Positions 16,716-26,218 of a stretch of 64,000 nt of DNA are shown here, piece by piece. The notes under the pieces were generated by a model. The model was not told where the DNA came from. It searched no databases and saw nothing but the letters and a program-made list of their open reading frames with translations. Source of the DNA: Ruminococcus flavefaciens (GTDB lineage Bacteria; Bacillota; Clostridia; Oscillospirales; Ruminococcaceae); contig DFJW01000007.1 in assembly GCA_002373775.1 (NCBI GenBank), positions 1-64,000 of the forward strand, in the 5' to 3' direction. The translations under genes were made by a program, and so were the position numbers. Positions within the stretch are counted from its first letter, which is position 1. Every line of letters begins with the position of its first letter.

Positions 16716-17406
16716 ATGGAACAGACATCAGAACTCTTTTTAGGCAGAGAACCGGTCGGCAGGCTGATGAGAAAATACGCTCTGCCGTGTATCATCTCGC
16801 TTCTTGTAGGTGCGCTTTACAATATAGTGGACCAGATATTCATAGCCAATGCTTCATATCTTGGATCATACGGAAACGCAGCAAATACAGTTGTATTCCC
16901 ACTGACAGTAATAGCGCTTGCGGCAGCAGTTATGATAGGCGACGGATGCTGTGCATTTGTGAGCATAAGTCTTGGCATGAACAAGCAGCAGTGGGACTTG
17001 CAGCGCTTATCATAGTTGAACTGTTCCCGAAACAGCTTATAAGCATATTCGGCGCATCCAACGAGAGCGCGTACTACACTGAATTCGCTGTGCGTGCTTT
17101 CAGGATATACCTTTGCATGATAGTATTCGCATGCGTGAACAAAGCCTGCTTCATTTTCCTTCAGGCTATGGGAAAAGCAGCGGAATCCACAGTTCTTTCC
17201 ATGATACGGGAGATAGTGTTCGGTGTTGGATTTGCACTGCTCCTTCCCGTTTTTTCGGACTGGACGGCGTGCTGTATTCTATGCCGCTTTCAGATATACT
17301 GACATTTGCAGCGGCAATGTACCTGATAATAAAGACATACCGTGAACTCGGACTTACGGACACGGATGAATCAATCCGGCATGACCGCAAAGCATTGGAA
17401 AACTGA
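16716..17406 (+). pseudogene. Decayed MATE-family efflux pump
   Basis: About 230 of the usual ~450 residues remain. The first 90 codons match the MATE N-terminus (REPVGRLMRKYALP, LYNIVDQIFI, LGMNK). Near 16980-16995 the match jumps frame and resumes in the last third (IIVELFPKQLISIFGAS), so roughly the middle half is deleted. A second frame change occurs at a run of six T at 17250-17255, after which FFGLDGVLYSMPLSD continues the family sequence to the stop. The original start, ribosome binding site, promoter and leader hairpin are preserved. Intact copies would be Na+/H+-driven drug exporters. A sequencing error could explain the T-run shift but not the internal deletion. Confidence 0.85.
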
Positions 17407-17421
17407 ATAAGACAGAATCAG

Positions 17422-17452
17422 CTCCGGAGCATGATGTGTTCCGGAGTTTTTT
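17422..17452 (+). terminator. Rho-independent terminator after MATE remnant
   Basis: CTCCGGA and TCCGGAG form the stem, followed by TTTTTT. Confidence 0.85.
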
Positions 17453-17467
17453 GCTGATCTGAAAAAC

Positions 17468-17500
17468 TTAAAGACTTGTTAAGAATTGCCATGATATAAT
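17468..17500 (+). promoter_or_regulatory. Promoter with phased TTAA repeats before the second ABC exporter
   Basis: An extended -10 box (TGATATAAT, hexamer 17495-17500) has no good -35 hexamer. In its place TTAAAG (17468) and TTAAGA (17479) lie exactly 11 bases apart. This spacing is typical of direct repeats bound by OmpR/PhoB-type response regulators that activate transcription. The regulator encoded at 20747 is the obvious candidate. Confidence 0.5.
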
Positions 17501-17530
17501 CAGAGCATAGAAAGGACGGAGGTAATCAAT

Positions 17531-19900
17531 ATGTTCCGGAGAATACTGAAACGCGACTTAAAACGCAAAAAGACAATGAACGTAATACTTCTGCTGTTCA
17601 TAGCCATGGCAGCAATGTTTGCTTCGGCAAGTGCGAACAATATCACGGCAGTTGTGGGAGGCATCGACTACTTCTGCGACAAGGCAAAGCTGACTGATTA
17701 TGCAATGATAGTAATGCTTCCTGACGGTGAAAATGAAATACTGGATCAGCTAAGGAAAAGCGAAAACGTCAAAGAATTGCACATAGAGCCGGGCATAACC
17801 GCCATAGGGGATTATGTTTACAATGGCGACGAGAACATGAAGGAATTCGGCAACTATGTCTGCATAACGCCTGTAGGAGAGGCACAGCTGAATTATTTCG
17901 ATTCTGATAACAGAGTTATAACAGAAGTGCCGGAAGGAAAGGCGTATGTCTCATCGGACGTTATTTCAGATACGCTTGATGTCGGTGAAGGAGAACACTT
18001 CCAGATAAAGTTCGATGAAACAGTATTGGACGTTGAGTACATCGGCAGAGCAAAAGACGCCTTTTTAGGTTCTGAGTTCATGGGAACACCGAGAGTGATA
18101 ATCAACGATAAAGACTATGCCAGGCTTGTAGCAAATGAAAAAGTCAGAAAGAATTATCTTGGCTGCATGGTATTCATAGATACAGATAATGCCAGTGCCC
18201 TTGAAGAAGAATTCTCCGAGTCAGAGAATGTGATCTTCAGCGGCGACAGAGAGCTCATCAAAAAATCATATGTTTTAAAAATGATGATCGCCGGCATATT
18301 GCTCGTAGTAAGCGTAGGTATGCTGATAGTATCCTTCGTAGTACTCCGATTCACGATCGGATTCACCATATCCGAAGAATTCCGCGAGATAGGAGTTATG
18401 AAGGCACTCGGACTTTCAAATACCAGCATAAGGGCGCTGTATCTTGTGAAGTACGTTGCCATAGCAGTGATAGGAGCTGTGATAGGATTTTTCGGAGGCA
18501 TCCCGTTTGCCGATATGCTCATATCGCAGGCTGAGACCAGTATGGTGCTCAACAGGGAAAGCCTTGTACCGGTCAGCATCATCTGCTGCGCTGCTGTAGT
18601 ACTTCTGGTACTGATATTCTGCTGGAGCTGTACACGCAGGATAAAGAAACTTTCGCCGATAGATGCTGTACGCAGCGGTCAGACCGGAGAGCGATTCAAA
18701 AAGCGCAGTATCATGCGGCTCGGGAAGAGTCATCTCGGCAGCAGAGGCTTCCTTGCATCAAATGATATACTCAGTTCACCAAAGCAGTACGGACTGATAA
18801 CTGTAGTATTCACCATATGTATACTCATAGTTCAGATACTTGCGATCTCGGTAAATACGCTTAAAAGCGAAAAACTGATAGGGCTTTTCGGGGCACTTCC
18901 CTGTGATGCGTTCGTAACAGTTGAATCAAGATCTGTTGAGGTAATGAATAAGGAATTCGATGAGCAGAGATCAGTGAAAGAGCTCGAAGAAAAGCTTGCT
19001 GAAAACGGAATGCCGGCGGAAGTACACCTTGAATGCGTTTACTCATTCACAATAAAATCAGGCGATAAAAAGAGAAAGACGCAGATGATGCGTGACCGCG
19101 AGACAGATGCGGCTGATTACCATTATACAGAGGGCACGCCGCCTCAGGCAGCAGATGAGATCGCGATCACCAAACAGGTAGCTGAGAAGCTTGATATAAG
19201 CATAGGCGACAGAGTACTGATAACGATAGGCGGCGAGGACAGAGAATTCATCGTCACTGCATTCTATCAGGATATGAATTCACTGGGCTGGTCCGGAAGG
19301 TTCCACCAGGATGCAGATATTGCGGATGAATATATAATGGGAGCGCTTGCTTATCAGGTATACTTCACTGATTCACCAAGTCAGGAGGAAATAAGTGAAA
19401 GACTGGAAAAGATAAAGGAGATTGACGGCATACTTGAAGTGCAGACAACAGGCGAGATTGTATATGAATCAACAGGAGCAGGCGATGCGATCAAAGCGCT
19501 CAAAAACCTTTCACTTGTTCTTTCGGCAATTATCGTTATAATGATAAGTGTTCTTATGGAGCGTTCGTTCATCACAAAGGAGAAGACGCAGATAGCTCTG
19601 CTGAAGGCAACAGGATTCACCAACGGAGATGTGGTATTCTATCATACGCTCAGGTTCGGTATAACGGTATTTGTTTCAGCTGTTACAGCATCACTGATAT
19701 GTATGCCGGTGACCAAGCTGGTGATCGATCCGGTATTCGTCTTTATGGGAGCCATAGAAGGTGTTGAATACGAGCTGGCACCTGTTGAGGTATGCATCGT
19801 ATACCCGGCAGTGATACTGCTTTCCACATTGACCGGAGCATTTCTTACTGCACTTTACACTAAAAAGATCAAGCCGTCCGATACGGCAAGCATAGACTAA
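17531..19900 (+). CDS. FtsX-type ABC permease, second exporter
   Basis: This 789-residue membrane protein has an N-terminal helix (about 15-35), an outer domain, three helices from about 250 to 370, a fifth helix near 420-445, a second outer domain and three final helices after 655. The layout equals that of the NRPS-linked permease, but the sequences differ clearly. The ATPase follows 11 bases later, and a response regulator and histidine kinase come next. This gene set resembles Bce-like modules in which exporter and kinase sense and resist cell-envelope antibiotics, although BceB itself has one outer domain and this protein has two. GGACGGAGG precedes the ATG at a good distance. Its substrate is unknown. 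Confidence 0.87.
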   Translation: MFRRILKRDLKRKKTMNVILLLFIAMAAMFASASANNITAVVGGIDYFCDKAKLTDYAMIVMLPDGENEILDQLRKSENVKELHIEPGITAIGDYVYNGDENMKEFGNYVCITPVGEAQLNYFDSDNRVITEVPEGKAYVSSDVISDTLDVGEGEHFQIKFDETVLDVEYIGRAKDAFLGSEFMGTPRVIINDKDYARLVANEKVRKNYLGCMVFIDTDNASALEEEFSESENVIFSGDRELIKKSYVLKMMIAGILLVVSVGMLIVSFVVLRFTIGFTISEEFREIGVMKALGLSNTSIRALYLVKYVAIAVIGAVIGFFGGIPFADMLISQAETSMVLNRESLVPVSIICCAAVVLLVLIFCWSCTRRIKKLSPIDAVRSGQTGERFKKRSIMRLGKSHLGSRGFLASNDILSSPKQYGLITVVFTICILIVQILAISVNTLKSEKLIGLFGALPCDAFVTVESRSVEVMNKEFDEQRSVKELEEKLAENGMPAEVHLECVYSFTIKSGDKKRKTQMMRDRETDAADYHYTEGTPPQAADEIAITKQVAEKLDISIGDRVLITIGGEDREFIVTAFYQDMNSLGWSGRFHQDADIADEYIMGALAYQVYFTDSPSQEEISERLEKIKEIDGILEVQTTGEIVYESTGAGDAIKALKNLSLVLSAIIVIMISVLMERSFITKEKTQIALLKATGFTNGDVVFYHTLRFGITVFVSAVTASLICMPVTKLVIDPVFVFMGAIEGVEYELAPVEVCIVYPAVILLSTLTGAFLTALYTKKIKPSDTASID

Positions 19901-19911
19901 GGAGGATCATC

Positions 19912-20682
19912 ATGAATACAGTTTTAGAGGCAAAAGGACTTTGCAAGACATACGTTGTGAACAAGCGGCAGATAAACGTGCTGAAGAATATAGACCTGAA
20001 AATAGGCGAAGGCGAGATGATAGCAGTAATGGGACCGTCAGGTTCCGGAAAGAGCACACTGCTCTACTGTATCTCGGGAATGGACAGAGCGACAGCCGGA
20101 GATGTCATATTCAACGGCAACGACATCTCAAAACTCAGCAATAAGCAGCTCTCAAAACTGCGCCTTGACGAAATGGGCTTCATTTTCCAGCAGATGTATA
20201 TGATGAAGAATCTGTCAGTCCTTGACAATATAATCCTCCCGGCAGTACATTCAGGCAAGAATAAGGAGAGCCGCAAGGAGATCGAAGAACGAGGCAGGAT
20301 GATGATGCGGAAGCTGGGGATAGACGATATCGTAGGCAACGACATAAACGAGGTATCCGGCGGACAACTCCAGAGGGCGTGTATCTGCCGGAGCATGATA
20401 AACACCCCAAAGATGATATTCGCAGACGAACCGACAGGTGCGCTGAACCGTACAAGTTCAGATGAAGTGATGGATGAACTCATAAAACTGAACAGCGGCG
20501 GAACGACAGTCCTCTGTGTGACACACGATCCGAAAGTGGCAGCTAAATGCAGCAGAGTGCTCTATCTTGTGGACGGAGGCATAGTAGGCAGAAAGGAAAT
20601 GGGACATTTCAGCGGTGATCCGTCAGCACTCCGTGACCGCGAGAGGGAACTCAATAACTGGCTGTTTGATCTGGGCTGGTAA
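19912..20682 (+). CDS. ABC exporter ATPase, second exporter
   Basis: A 256-residue ATPase with Walker A GPSGSGKST, signature VSGGQLQR and Walker B MIFADEPTGAL, of the LolD/MacB/BceA class. It has an extra C-terminal tail of about 25 residues (ending NNWLFDLGW) beyond the usual end. It starts 11 bases after the permease gene with AAGGAGG as ribosome binding site and should power that permease. The downstream two-component genes lie after a 64-base gap containing a hairpin, so expression of the two halves may differ. Confidence 0.92.
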   Translation: MNTVLEAKGLCKTYVVNKRQINVLKNIDLKIGEGEMIAVMGPSGSGKSTLLYCISGMDRATAGDVIFNGNDISKLSNKQLSKLRLDEMGFIFQQMYMMKNLSVLDNIILPAVHSGKNKESRKEIEERGRMMMRKLGIDDIVGNDINEVSGGQLQRACICRSMINTPKMIFADEPTGALNRTSSDEVMDELIKLNSGGTTVLCVTHDPKVAAKCSRVLYLVDGGIVGRKEMGHFSGDPSALRDRERELNNWLFDLGW

Positions 20683-20689
20683 ATATCCG

Positions 20690-20713
20690 CGCCGCTATTG
20701 AAAAATGGCGGCG
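20690..20713. other. GC-rich hairpin between exporter and two-component genes
   Basis: CGCCGC and GCGGCG form a stem extended by TATT/AATG. No T-run follows, so this is probably not a full terminator. It may be an mRNA stability or attenuation element before the response regulator gene. Confidence 0.5.
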
Positions 20714-20746
20714 AGTATGATAGAATAGTATCTGGTGGTGATAATA

Positions 20747-21409
20747 ATGACAGATATACTCATAGTTGAGGATAATAAAGAACTTGCAGATCTGCTGACG
20801 GATTTTCTTCGGGCAGAAGGATACATGGTTTCCACGGTTGACAGCGGAGAAAGGGCAGTTGAACTTTTCGAACGCTATGGAGCGAAACTGGTGGTGCTCG
20901 ATGTGAATCTTCCGGGGATGGACGGATTTGCAGTGTGTTCCCGTCTGAGAGAGGACACAGATACACCGATACTGATAGTGAGCTGCCGTACCGAGAAGGA
21001 AGATAAGCTGAGCGGACTTTCACTGGGAGCTGATGACTATATCGAAAAGCCCTACGATATAGATATCCTGCTCGCCAAGATAAAAGGAATATTCAAAAGG
21101 CGCTATCAGCGCGATATACTGTCAGCAGACGGAGTCGAACTGAATCTTGCCGAAAGGACAGCCGTTATAGACGGTGAAAGCGTAGATATAACAGCCAAGG
21201 AATTCGACCTGCTGGCACTGCTGATCGGGAACAGGGGAAAAGCACTGAAAAAGGAGTACCTGTTCAACAGCATTTGGGGAAGTGACAGCGATTCTGAACT
21301 CCAGACGCTGCATGTACACATCAATCATCTCCGTTCAAAACTGGGCGAAGATCCTAAGAATCCGAAACATCTCATCACCGTCTGGGGCGTGGGGTATAAA
21401 TACATATGA
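20747..21409 (+). CDS. OmpR-family response regulator
   Basis: A 220-residue regulator with a receiver domain (ILIVEDNKE at the N-terminus, phosphoacceptor Asp in VVLDVNLPGMDG, Lys in IEKPYD) and a C-terminal winged helix (DLLALLIGNRGKALKKEYL, VHINHLRSKL, VWGVGYKY). It overlaps the kinase gene by four bases (ATGA), so the pair is translationally coupled. I chose the ATG at 20747 with GGTGGTG upstream; two GTG codons lie just before it in frame. It probably controls the adjacent exporter through the phased repeats at 17468. Confidence 0.92.
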   Translation: MTDILIVEDNKELADLLTDFLRAEGYMVSTVDSGERAVELFERYGAKLVVLDVNLPGMDGFAVCSRLREDTDTPILIVSCRTEKEDKLSGLSLGADDYIEKPYDIDILLAKIKGIFKRRYQRDILSADGVELNLAERTAVIDGESVDITAKEFDLLALLIGNRGKALKKEYLFNSIWGSDSDSELQTLHVHINHLRSKLGEDPKNPKHLITVWGVGYKYI

Positions 21410-22626
21410 ACACTTTCAGGAGGATGTGCATATTCATTATCGCCGTACTGCTGGCAGCATTTTTCGGGGTAAACATTTATATAAACAGGCATATTGATGA
21501 AGCAGAAGGCGAATACCGTGTGGAAGCCAAAAGGATAGCGGAAGAGATAGAGGAAAAAGGCGAAGCCGACCTTTCGAACTACCACCATATCACAGGGGTA
21601 TTCCGGGAAGACGGCGATGAACTGTATCATACGAATAATCCGTATCTCATAATTGAAGCCTCAGGGGAGCTTTACCGCGTAGAATACAAGAGCGCCCATG
21701 ATAACGGCTGGATAAAAAAAACGATAAACGGCATATTCCTGACACTTGCAGTACTGCTTGCATTGCTGATGTACTATCTCTGGAAGCATATCGTACTTCC
21801 GTTCGGAAGGATAAACAAAGTGCCTCAGGAACTTGCAAAAGGCAACCTTGCCGTCCCCATACCGGAAGAAAAAAGCAGATTCTTCGGGCGGTTCACATGG
21901 GGGATAAATCTTCTGAGAGAGAACATAGAGGAAGGCAGAAAAAGAGAGCTCTCGGTACAGCGTGATAAGAAACTGCTGCTGCTTTCCCTTTCGCATGACA
22001 TAAAAACTCCGCTTTCTGCCATAAAGCTGAACGCGCAGGCACTTTCGAGAGGACTGTACCGCGATGAAGCAAAACGCCGTGAAGCAGCCGAGAGCATAAA
22101 TAAGCGTGCTGACGAGATCGAAACGCTTATGGGACAGATAACCCATGCGGCAAGTGAAGATTTCATGGAGTTCAATGTTGTACAGGGAGAAGAATTTCTC
22201 AGCCGTATCATCGAAAGGATAAGCGCAAGGTATTCTGTGCAGCTTGCAGATGCCGGTACTGAATTTGTGATCGGTGAATACTCTGACCGACTGCTGGCGT
22301 GTGATGCTGACAGACTGGCGGAGTGCATACAGAATCTGATAGAGAACGCCATGAAGTACGGCGACGGCTGCCGCATCAGTATAGATTTTGATATTGTTGA
22401 CGGATGTGAACTGATAACAGTGTCGAATACAGGCTGTACTCTTGAAGCGACCGAACTCACACAGATCTTTGAAAGCTTTCACCGCGGAAGCAATTCCGAC
22501 AAGATACAGGGCAGCGGACTTGGTCTGTACATATGCCGGAAACTTATGGGACTTATGGGCGGAGATGTGTATGCGTCAGTAAAAGACGGATGCTTCAGCG
22601 CAGTGCTCGTAGTAAAACTGGCGTGA
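21406..22626 (+). CDS. Sensor histidine kinase
   Basis: This 406-residue kinase has a membrane helix at about 8-25, an outer sensor loop of some 75 residues, and a second helix near 107-125. A HAMP-like linker follows, then the phosphoacceptor box LSHDIKTPLSAIK and an ATP-binding domain with N box (QNLIENAMKYG) and GSGLGLYICRKLMGLMGG. The moderate outer loop makes direct ligand sensing possible, unlike the very short loops of BceS-type kinases. Its partner is the overlapping response regulator. A terminator follows at 22653. Confidence 0.91.
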   Translation: MNTFRRMCIFIIAVLLAAFFGVNIYINRHIDEAEGEYRVEAKRIAEEIEEKGEADLSNYHHITGVFREDGDELYHTNNPYLIIEASGELYRVEYKSAHDNGWIKKTINGIFLTLAVLLALLMYYLWKHIVLPFGRINKVPQELAKGNLAVPIPEEKSRFFGRFTWGINLLRENIEEGRKRELSVQRDKKLLLLSLSHDIKTPLSAIKLNAQALSRGLYRDEAKRREAAESINKRADEIETLMGQITHAASEDFMEFNVVQGEEFLSRIIERISARYSVQLADAGTEFVIGEYSDRLLACDADRLAECIQNLIENAMKYGDGCRISIDFDIVDGCELITVSNTGCTLEATELTQIFESFHRGSNSDKIQGSGLGLYICRKLMGLMGGDVYASVKDGCFSAVLVVKLA

Positions 22627-22652
22627 TACAGTAACTTATCCGGGAATTACTG

Positions 22653-22686
22653 AAACCTCTGCACTTCAGCGTGACAGAGGTTTTTT
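22653..22686 (+). terminator. Rho-independent terminator
   Basis: AACCTCTG pairs with CAGAGGTT and is followed by TTTTTT, ending the exporter/two-component unit. Confidence 0.88.
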
Positions 22687-22760
22687 CTTCAGGCACTTGA
22701 CATAATCTGGAATATGTGAGATAATAAACAGGTGAGTAAAAACCCGAAAGAGAGGATAAT

Positions 22761-23228
22761 ATGAAAAAATACATACTTACATTTCTTATATCAATGGTAC
22801 CGATCGTCGAATTAAGAGGCGGCATCCCCATAGGCGTAGGCATGGGCGTTGACTGGAAGGCAGCGGTAGCAATATGTATGATAGGCAATATGCTGCCCGT
22901 ACCCTTCATATACTTCTTTGCAAGAAAGATACTTGAATGGGGAAAGGACAAGCCCGTGATCGGCAAATTCTTCACATGGTGTCTGGTAAAGGGACAGCAC
23001 GGCGGAGAAAAGCTTCAGGAGAAAGCCGGAAAGGGCATGTTCTGGGCACTTCTTCTGTTTGTAGGTATCCCGCTTCCCGGTACAGGAGCATGGACAGGCA
23101 CTCTTGCAGCGAGCATACTTGATCTTGACTTCAAGAAGAGCATACTTGCGGTAACATGCGGTGTAATGCTGGCGGCAGTCATAATCACAGTGCTGACACT
23201 GCTGGGATTTGCAGCTTTTACAAGCTGA
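22761..23228 (+). CDS. Small multidrug-export family membrane protein (COG2426 type)
   Basis: A 155-residue hydrophobic protein with about four membrane segments. The N-terminal SMVPIVELRGGIPIG and the later GIPLPGTGAWTG are the hallmark repeats of the family labelled small multidrug export protein. Actual transport function in this family is poorly proven. It has its own ribosome binding site (GAGAGGA) and is bounded by terminators on both sides, so it is a one-gene unit. Confidence 0.8.
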   Translation: MKKYILTFLISMVPIVELRGGIPIGVGMGVDWKAAVAICMIGNMLPVPFIYFFARKILEWGKDKPVIGKFFTWCLVKGQHGGEKLQEKAGKGMFWALLLFVGIPLPGTGAWTGTLAASILDLDFKKSILAVTCGVMLAAVIITVLTLLGFAAFTS

Positions 23229-23248
23229 CAGAGAAAAGATACTTGAAA

Positions 23249-23285
23249 TATTCCCCTTTTGCGATAGCCAGAAGGGGAATTATTG
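23249..23285 (+). terminator. Terminator-like hairpin
   Basis: TTCCCCTT pairs with AAGGGGAA, followed by TTATT. The following 100 bases up to the next promoter contain no gene; an 11-base tandem repeat (GTGTAAAATC twice) lies at 23311-23331. Confidence 0.65.
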
Positions 23286-23385
23286 TGATATGCAGTGCAA
23301 ATGACAAGAAGTGTAAAATCTGTGTAAAATCAGATGCAATTCATCAAATGAACACCTTGTTATCACAGATTCAACACCTAAAGAC

Positions 23386-23414
23386 TTGACATATTCTGCT
23401 GTAAGTGATAAAAT
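23386..23414 (+). promoter_or_regulatory. Sigma-A promoter of the P-type ATPase
   Basis: TTGACA and TAAAAT with a 17-base spacer, 39 bases before the start codon. Confidence 0.75.
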
Positions 23415-23453
23415 TCAAATGTTATAATCATAATTATAATCGGAGGTCTGAAA

Positions 23454-26087
23454 ATGAAGCATTATCTTGAATCCACCGATGCAGTACTCAAAGAAGTCGG
23501 CAGCACTAAAGCCGGTCTTACAACAGATGAGGCTGCACAGCGGCTTGCAAAGTTCGGAGAGAATAAACTTGATGAGCCGCCGAAGCCCACGTTACTGCAA
23601 CGATTCATTGAGCAGTTCAAGAATCCGATGATACTTGTTCTGCTTGCAGCTGCACTGATATCCGCTGTCACCGGCATAATATCAGAAGGCAAGCTTGAAG
23701 CAGACGTGTTCATCATACTTTTCGTAGTTATAGCAAATGCAGTGCTCGGAGTATACCAGGAAAACAAAGCAGAATCTGCGATCGAAGCATTGCAGGCGAT
23801 GAGTGCCGCCCAGAGCAAGGTATACCGTTCCGGCGAACTTATAGTCGTACACAGTTCAGAACTCGTTCCCGGAGACATCATAACTCTGGAAGCAGGCGAC
23901 AACGTACCTGCTGACTGTAGGATACTTGAAGCAGCAGCTCTCAAGGCTGAAGAGTCTGCGCTCACCGGCGAGAGCGTTCCTTCTGACAAAACAGCCGAAG
24001 TGCTCAGCGGTGAAGAAGTGCCTCTCGGCGACAGAAAGAACATGCTGTATATGGGAAGCAGTATCGCATACGGACGCGCTGAAGCAGTAGTCGTAGCCAC
24101 CGGAATGAACACCGAAATGGGTAAGATAGCCGGTGCTATCGCAAATGCAGAGGAAGATGAGACACCTCTCCAGAAGAGCCTCAATCAGCTCAGCAAGATA
24201 CTTTCTGTAGCCGTACTGATAATATGTCTGTTCATACTTCTGCTCAATATTGTACAGATGCTCGTAAATGAAAAAGGCATCACACTTCCCGGCTTCCTTG
24301 ACGCATTCATGATAGCGGTCAGCTTAGCGGTAGCAGCTATCCCGGAAGGCCTCGCAGCAGTAGTAACAGTCGTTCTTTCCATAGGCGTAACGAATATGTC
24401 AAAGAGAGGCGCGGTTATCCGACGACTCACCGCTGTTGAAGCACTCGGATGCGCACAGGTAATCTGTTCAGACAAGACAGGTACACTTACTCAGAATAAA
24501 ATGACAGTCGTTCACGAGATCACAGATGACAAGGAACTCCTTGCAAGAGCAATGGGACTCTGCTGTGACGCAGTACTGAATCCCGACGGTTCAGTGACAG
24601 GTGAGCCTACAGAAGCAGCACTTGTAGCATATGCAGACAAGTGCGGACTGAAGAAATATGACATGGAAGCTGCTACACCGAGAGTAGCAGAAGCTCCGTT
24701 TGATTCACTCCGCAAGATGATGTCAACGGTCCACAAGACAGAAAAAGGCTATGTGCAGTACACAAAGGGTGCACCTGATGAAGTACTCAGACGCTGCACA
24801 CGCATCCTTGTAGACGGCGATGTACGCACTATGAGCGAATCAGACCGCATGGAGATACTGCGCCGCAATAAGGAACTTGCAGATCAGGCGCTGAGAGTTC
24901 TCCTTGCAGCATACCGTGAATATGACAAGCTCCCGGAGGATACATCACCGGAGGCACTTGAAAACGATCTCATATACATCGGTATGACAGGAATGATAGA
25001 TCCTGTTCGTCCTGAGGTAAAGGACGCTATCGGTCTCTGCCGCACAGCCGGCATCCGTCCGGTAATGATAACCGGCGATCACCGCGATACAGCAGTAGCG
25101 ATCGCAAAGGAACTCGGCATCCTCGGAGAAGGTCAGCAGGCAATTACAGGTGCTGAGCTCTCAAAGATACCTGATGACGAATTCGATGCCCACGTTCAGG
25201 ATTACAGCGTATATGCAAGAGTACAGCCTGAACATAAGGTACGCATAGTAAATGCATGGCGCAAGAAGAATATGACAACAGCCATGACTGGTGACGGCGT
25301 AAACGATGCACCTTCTATCAAGAGTGCCGATATCGGTGTTGGCATGGGTATCACAGGTACTGACGTTACAAAGAACGTAGCAGACATGGTGCTTACAGAC
25401 GACAACTTCGCAACTATAGTCGGAGCTGTAGAAGAGGGAAGACGTATCTACGACAACATACGCAAAGCTATCCAGTTCCTGCTTTCGAGCAATCTCAGTG
25501 AGGTGCTCTGCATACTGATAGCAACTATCGGACTGGGAAGTCTTACAGGCGGTTCATTCGTGATCTTCGGACCTGTACATCTTCTCTGGATAAACCTTGT
25601 ATCCGACTGTTTCCCGGCAGTAGCGCTTGGTATGGAATCAGCAGAACACGGAATAATGCAGCGCAAGCCAAGAAGCAGTGATGCACATATATTCTCGGAC
25701 GGACTCGGTGTAAACCTTCTCTGGCAGGGAATCGTGATAGCTGTCCTCACGCTTGTGTCCTATGTGATAGGTGCACAGATCTCAGCAGAAGCAGGAACAA
25801 CAATGGCATTCATCACACTTTCAGCCTGTGAGATGTTCCACGCATGGAACATGCGCAGCCTCAAGGATTCGATATTCTCGATCAAGACCGGAAACAAGCT
25901 TCTCTTTGGTTCGATAATCCTTTCATTCCTGATACTCATTCCGATACTCTTTGTACCGGCAATGCGCAGCATTTTCTCGCTTGTAAAACTTGATGCACTG
26001 AATTACTTATGGGCGATACTTATCTCAGCTGCAATAATCCCGATAGTTGAGACGGTAAAAGCATTCCAGCGCGGAAAGAACAACTGA
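23454..26087 (+). CDS. P-type Ca2+-transporting ATPase (P2A class)
   Basis: This 877-residue ATPase pumps a cation, most likely Ca2+, out of the cell. It has an N-terminal cation ATPase domain, LTGESVP (actuator), the M4 ion site AAIPEGLAAVV, the phosphorylation site DKTGTLTQNKMT, the nucleotide-site KGAPDE, MITGDH, and the hinge MTGDGVNDAPSIK. The C-terminal part has NLVSDCFPAVALGMES in M6. The PEGL and NLVSD signatures match PMR1/SERCA-like Ca2+ pumps rather than heavy-metal (CPx) or K+ pumps. It is a single-gene unit with its own promoter and terminator and looks complete. Confidence 0.93.
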   Translation: MKHYLESTDAVLKEVGSTKAGLTTDEAAQRLAKFGENKLDEPPKPTLLQRFIEQFKNPMILVLLAAALISAVTGIISEGKLEADVFIILFVVIANAVLGVYQENKAESAIEALQAMSAAQSKVYRSGELIVVHSSELVPGDIITLEAGDNVPADCRILEAAALKAEESALTGESVPSDKTAEVLSGEEVPLGDRKNMLYMGSSIAYGRAEAVVVATGMNTEMGKIAGAIANAEEDETPLQKSLNQLSKILSVAVLIICLFILLLNIVQMLVNEKGITLPGFLDAFMIAVSLAVAAIPEGLAAVVTVVLSIGVTNMSKRGAVIRRLTAVEALGCAQVICSDKTGTLTQNKMTVVHEITDDKELLARAMGLCCDAVLNPDGSVTGEPTEAALVAYADKCGLKKYDMEAATPRVAEAPFDSLRKMMSTVHKTEKGYVQYTKGAPDEVLRRCTRILVDGDVRTMSESDRMEILRRNKELADQALRVLLAAYREYDKLPEDTSPEALENDLIYIGMTGMIDPVRPEVKDAIGLCRTAGIRPVMITGDHRDTAVAIAKELGILGEGQQAITGAELSKIPDDEFDAHVQDYSVYARVQPEHKVRIVNAWRKKNMTTAMTGDGVNDAPSIKSADIGVGMGITGTDVTKNVADMVLTDDNFATIVGAVEEGRRIYDNIRKAIQFLLSSNLSEVLCILIATIGLGSLTGGSFVIFGPVHLLWINLVSDCFPAVALGMESAEHGIMQRKPRSSDAHIFSDGLGVNLLWQGIVIAVLTLVSYVIGAQISAEAGTTMAFITLSACEMFHAWNMRSLKDSIFSIKTGNKLLFGSIILSFLILIPILFVPAMRSIFSLVKLDALNYLWAILISAAIIPIVETVKAFQRGKNN

Positions 26088-26094
26088 TATACAG

Positions 26095-26126
26095 AGCGGT
26101 CAGCATTCAACTGACCGCTTTTTTCT
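26095..26126 (+). terminator. Rho-independent terminator
   Basis: AGCGGTCAG pairs perfectly with CTGACCGCT and is followed by TTTTTT. Confidence 0.93.
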
Positions 26127-26158
26127 ATAGCTGCTGACCTGTGATGAATGAGAAATAA

Positions 26159-26187
26159 TTGACAATCTCCGATTAATATGATAAACT
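26159..26187 (+). promoter_or_regulatory. Sigma-A promoter of the ABC-F gene
   Basis: TTGACA and TAAACT with a 17-base spacer. Confidence 0.7.
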
Positions 26188-26218
26188 AAAAAGGATAAAA
26201 CAGTGAGGAGTGATAGAG

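Noticed and set aside
23311..23331. Tandem GTGTAAAATC repeat upstream of the Ca2+ ATPase
   Set aside because: Only two short A/T-rich copies, 55 bases upstream of a good promoter; too weak to call a binding site.
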